Source of the DNA: Orobanche coerulescens | Taxonomy: Eukaryota > Streptophyta > Magnoliopsida > Lamiales > Orobanchaceae | Direction of reading: 5' to 3' | Length of the DNA: 64,000 nt | NCBI GenBank assembly: GCA_033398695.1 | Contig: CM065818.1 | Coordinates: 34,310,001 to 34,374,000 of the forward strand | Shown here: positions 59,685 through 64,000 of the stretch, piece by piece | Layout of the letters: each line of letters starts with the position of its first letter | Position numbering within the stretch: the first letter of the stretch is position 1 | Position numbers and translations under genes: made by a program | Notes under the pieces: generated by a model | The model's database searches: none | What the model was told of the DNA's origin: nothing | The model's input: only the letters and a program-made list of their open reading frames with translations

Positions 59685-62600
59685 TGTAATATCCGAAATT
59701 TCTACTACTATTGTTTAATGTTATTTTATCCGAGTAATGTTGTACAGAGTGGAATCTGTACAGTATGGATAAAATAAATGAAGGACTGAGATGTCAGTAT
59801 TGGTATAATTGTCGTATTTGGTCGACAATTGTATTTGAGGATATCGTGTATCAGGTTATCGTACTTTCGATATAGAGTATATCGTATAAGAATGTTATTG
59901 GATTCAGTATATGTATTCAGTAAGTGTATATGTGTTTTCGGTATGTCGAGACAGGCGGTAACAGTTAAATTGGCTAAGTATAGAATACTTAGCGTACGCT
60001 AAGGTTGAAGACTTATGTGCGCTAAATTGGTTTTGTTATGTACGTTATGGCTAAAGCATTACGTACGTAACGAGGGAATCGGACAGGACCGAGTCATGGT
60101 CGGCAGGTGGGACCCGATGTCGGCGGCGGACGTGGACAGGCGAGTCAACCCCGGCCATTACGTACACTACGAGAAGTGTATAACGTACGTTAAATAGAGT
60201 TTTACTGTAGCAAGTCAACGTACATATTACGTACGTAATGAAGGAAATGTTACGTACGTAATCAATTGGAGGTCAGTTAGTTTTGGAAATGAGATTACGT
60301 ACGCTATTAAGGACGCTTAGCGTACGCTAAGTGCATTACGTACGTTAATGCTGGTGGTTAACGTACGTAAAGATCGATGCAGTTTATAAAATGAAAGTTC
60401 GTCTTTCATTTCTCCTGATTATTTCACTTTGTTTTTCCGTCCTTCTTCACTTCTAAGTATGTTCTAAAAACTTTTAAGTCGATTGTGAGCTTGGAGGCAT
60501 GGATTAGAAGCTTGGATATGAAGATATCAATGATTCTTGAAGGGTTTGATTGGGTTATTCATATTCTTGAGGTATGTTGTTGAATTCTTCACTTTGATTT
60601 CGGATTTTGGTATTGTTATCCGTAAATGATTCGTATGAAGAGGATTAAGATGTTGTTGTTTCGATTCTTGAGGTTATATGAATTATATGTTGAAGGAAGA
60701 TGGTGAAATGATGGTTTATACCTTGAATATGTTGATTATGATTATGAAATCATAGAGTTCTTGATGTTCTTGGTATTATTATCCGTATTTGATCCGTATG
60801 ATGATGATTAGGGAGTTTTTGCTACAAATCCTTGAGGTTATGTAGAGTGTATACTGAAGAATACGATGATTCATGACTTGGATTACGAATTGGAAGATTA
60901 TCTTCATGTTAAAGGATATCGAATTATGTTGTTTTAATGGTTATGAACATGAGTTCGAATCCCTTAGTGTTCTTGTGGAACTTTTGATGAATTTAACATA
61001 GCAAGACGATCGTATATTGAATTATCGGTATTTTTATATATGAAGATCGAATATTCGTTGGTTGTAGTGGTAGAATTCGTATGTTCTTAATGAAATACGA
61101 ATCATGATATCAATTTGGAATCCGGAAAGATTGTGATTGTTCGTCGAATATGATTTCCTTCACGCTCGTATCCAAAATCGCATTGTGGTTGTGAATTCGT
61201 AATTATTTGAATTGGATTATTCGGACTTGTGGTTAATCAGGATAGTTGTAGAACCGTTGGGTTTATTGATCGGTTGTATTAATTGATTATGATCATCGAG
61301 TTGTAGTTTGTATTGTAGATATCGTTGAATCGTTGAGATGATTTGGTTGGTCGCGTTGGTTGTTAATTGTTACCGGATATGTGTTATTTGATTACTTCGA
61401 TAGGTTGAGATTATTGATCGGTGATTATAACCGGATGCTGTGGTCGTGTTCGAGTATGGTCGTGAATTGCTTCGGTCGGGGCCGAGGAGCTCGTAGACGA
61501 AGGCATTGTGACTGGTAGCGGCTTCATCATCATCGTATCGGTATCGAGGCAAGTTATTACTTGCTCAGTTATAATGTTTAATGAATGATATTAGTTTCAT
61601 TTCGTTTATAATGCATATAGCAATGGTTATACGTTGTCATTCCGATTCTGGGAGTTAAATCATAATGTATGTAATTTATTTCGGTTATTGGCATATTCGG
61701 CTATCGAGGTTACATTATGATAAAGACGAGGATATGATTACCTGTGGTCCATGATACGTTTGGATCGCCGAGCATTGCGGATAATCGTCGGTGATGGTTT
61801 GATATCGAGATTTCTCCCGAAGGACTCGGGGCAAGTATCTTATATCGATTCAGTTAGTGTTAGTGATTTGATCATGCATATTGTCATTCATGTTGTCGAA
61901 CATGAGGTCGTCTTAGTGGATTTGTCATATTGTCGTTCATGTTCTGTTGTTCATGTTGATGAACATATTGATTTGCATATGTGTATGCATAATTGTATTG
62001 TTTATGTTGTAAATGATCCGATGGGATCATGAGGATCTATCTTTGAGTCTTTGGATCGAATGTCCACCATGCGTTGGTTCGACGGGATCATCGTGGGGAT
62101 CTATGCTGAGGGCGCTGGATCGTTGGACAGGTTTTCCACCATGCGTTGGTTCGACGGGATCATCATGGGGATCTATGATGAGTGCACTGGATCGTTGGAT
62201 TACCAGTATTGTGTTGATGGAATCTTGTGAATCCGCATCATTGATTTTATCATGTGTTGTTGTTCATATGTGTATTGTTGGTTATCCACCTTATGCTGAT
62301 CTGGTAGGATCAACAAAGGGATCTATGCTGAGGGCGCTGGATCTTCGGATTTCCATTGAGTATACATGATTTTTATTGTTGTGATCATATTGACGTGGTC
62401 ATATGAGTATGTATTTGTAGGTCTTGTGTTAGGACCCTGTCCGTATTGCATTGATCTGATCTCGGATTATACTGATATGATTGTCGTGGCACTTCATATC
62501 TCGAGGTATGTTCCGTATTTCCTTTGATATTCATCTTGTGATGGACAATCGGTTATCGTTTTGGGATTTGATGATGCTATCCGATGGATTGTATTGGTCA

Positions 62601-63325
62601 GAACTGGTACTTTTCAATATCGTGAGTTGGTTATGATAGTTTGAGAACCTTGAGTATTGTTTGAGGTACAGAACATATATTATGTTCGAGTTTATTGGTT
62701 AATCGAGTACAGGATGTGAAATGTGATAATGGTTATTCTGATGAGAATTACTTGAGTAAGCAAAGTTATGGCGGTAAGATTACGTTGGTCGTATTCTTAT
62801 GTTGTATTCTCATTGGTATGTAATTATTAATGTGATGTGACGGTTATCATTGTTGGATATTATGGCTGACCCCGTCGTGGGATTTCTTTTTAGGTTCTTG
62901 GAGTATCGAGCATGTAGCGGTCGTGAAGAGATGAGCTTCCCGGAGGATACTGGCTAGGACATGTTTTGTGCATTGAGTTTCTTGATTGGTTCTTGTATTC
63001 CGCTGCTAGAGTATCTTTATGGTTGGTCTTTTTTCGCTGCGTGAGTATTTTTAAATGCTCTTTCGGTATCTGGTAACTGAGATTTCTTTGGAAATCGTTT
63101 TCTAAACTTTTGAGTGTCGGCCGTTTGGCCTTGCGATTTCAAATGAGTTTTTACGACGGTTTTGATGAATGGATTTTATAAGTCTTTGTGAATTTTTAAA
63201 GATAGTACCGTCTTTGGCCTCTTGGGCATTTGTAAATGTTTGCAAAAAATTTCCTTCAGCCTTGTGGGTTCCATCTCGGGGCCCACGGCGCTGTAACATT
63301 TCCAGTTAAATCTGGGGGTGTTACA
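59685..63325 (+). repeat. B2 3' LTR (3641 bp)
   Basis: TGTAATATCCG...GGGGGTGTTACA. Palindrome cluster 59988-60370, TATA hairpin 60383-60411, GCAAGT hairpin 61549-61564, repeat cores about 62040-62345, one of them degenerate. Confidence 0.93.
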
Positions 63326-63863
63326 GCTAGCGAGTGGAGATAGCAGCACAGACAGCACTCCAGGATGGAAAACAACGGTTTCCATCTCGGATGAAAATAA
63401 CGTTTATCCGACACCAAACAACGGACCGAAGGAGACACACGAACAACAAGATTGAGTCAGAACCAAAGCGCTAAAAGAAAACACGACCCGAGGGTACGAA
63501 AAACTACAACATCAGTAATCACCTCAAAACTTTGGGAAATTACAAAACGGCCCAAAACATCCGAAACACACGATACGTGATCGAAACAACAAGCGGAAGC
63601 TCACAACATGCACAACAACATGAGACGGATTTGTGGCAACCACGAAACGGAGGTTCCGAACAACGATTATGAGAATTGAATGAAATAGCAACGAAATTGA
63701 CATTAAAAACGGAATTGAGTAAAACAAGTCCGAAACAAGCTCGGATGACAAAAAGTCCAGTACTAAATATTCTCGAAATATCATACGGTTACAATCGAGT
63801 CGCTAAAAACGAAAAATACACCAAAAATGAAAATACCGGGAAAAGAAAAATACGGATATTACA
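63326..63863 (-). repeat. LTR fragment I
   Basis: Ends TACGGATATTACA (63863), an LTR start in minus orientation. It shares AAACTTTGGGAAATTAC and CACGATACGTGATCG with fragment G. It contains an inverted repeat GATGGAAA / TTTCCATC (63364-63386). The left edge against B2 is taken as the end of the B2 LTR. Confidence 0.7.
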
Positions 63864-64000
63864 GTGGACCCCTACATGGGACCCACCAGGATGATTAAGA
63901 AATACCACTCCTCTAACTATCTTAGTTAGCGAGAAAACACACATCACCGGAATGAAAAATAAATGGAACGCCTGGTATAACCGGCAAAACAAACATCAGT
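63864..64000 (-). repeat. F-type LTR fragment, running off the window
   Basis: GTGGACCCCTACATGGGACC and the following bases match, in reverse, 44880-44990 of the F LTR. Cut by the window end. Confidence 0.75.

Larger units (their letters stand above)
57556..63325 (+). mobile_element. Element B2: rearranged plus-strand relative of B1
   Basis: The 5' LTR lacks its first 1.65 kb (starts at the level of 61334) and its last stretch. At 59505/59506 it jumps to a 179-bp piece of the 3' interior matching 38047-38228 in reverse, with polypurine tract at 59668-59684. The 3' LTR (59685-63325, 3641 bp) is complete. Primer-binding site and most of the interior are deleted. The 3' flank is GCTAG. Confidence 0.9.

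Noticed and set aside
36171..61552. 60-codon antisense and 93-codon sense frames in B LTRs
   Set aside because: Present in all B copies because the LTR is repeated. Low complexity, no family resemblance.
34398..63325. Inversion by recombination between B1 and B2
   Set aside because: B1 has a perfect CGTAA duplication on both sides, which crossing-over with B2 would have separated. The breakpoints must lie elsewhere, or B1 came later.

Overview
This window is nuclear DNA of a flowering plant, probably a eudicot, from a repeat-dense region. The evidence is plant-type Ty3/Gypsy LTR retrotransposons primed by tRNA-iMet or tRNA-Asp, CACTA (En/Spm) DNA transposons with Ulp1 protease and Transposase_21 genes, a Helitron-like element and AT microsatellites. 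I find no intact host gene, rRNA, tRNA or CRISPR array. The lineage cannot be fixed from the sequence alone.

Layout. 1-7451: minus-strand non-autonomous LTR element A1, its left LTR cut by the window edge. 7452-8290: the 3' end of element D (internal end, polypurine tract, start of its 3' LTR). About 8291-12904: a mixed insert in the D LTR holding AT microsatellites, a small Helitron (10338-11187) and a terminal-inverted-repeat element (11314-12748). 12905-13309: D LTR again. 13310-30558: plus-strand element A2, with minus-strand element C (17571-26314) nested in it. 30559-30839: D LTR again. 30840 to about 34330: half of a CACTA element with a ten-exon Ulp1-like protease gene. 34398-44223: minus-strand element B1, inserted in LTR fragment G. 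44873-45847: end of an LTR, primer-binding site and a broken gag gene (F). 45848-46458 and 54265-54947: LTR E, split by an Athila-like element (46459-54264) that keeps gag and protease but has lost RT, RNase H and integrase. 54948 to about 57555: a second CACTA half with a decayed transposase gene. 57556-63325: element B2, a plus-strand relative of B1 with a broken 5' side. 63326-64000: two more LTR fragments.

How the parts relate. A1, A2, B1, B2, C and D share LTR ends (TGTAATATCC at the start, GGTGTTACA at the end), the priming site where it is visible, and the 3' block beside the polypurine tract. They look like one large group of coding-free derivatives (LARD-like) of Tekay/Del chromoviruses, by recalled resemblance. 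The broken gag of F, whose leader matches C, is probably a remnant of the autonomous partner. Their LTRs have a modular plan: conserved U3 start, a cluster of 12-bp CG-rich palindromes, TATA box with a hairpin at the likely RNA start, a GGCAAG hairpin, a 57-75 bp repeat in 2-4 copies, and twin hairpins near the 3' end. Between families the sequence of several modules changes completely while position and base pairing stay.

The two CACTA halves and LTRs D and E fit together as one CACTA element in one LTR if the DNA between them is turned around. The 3-bp target duplications (TAT and ATA) agree with this, which points to an inversion of the order of 20 kb.
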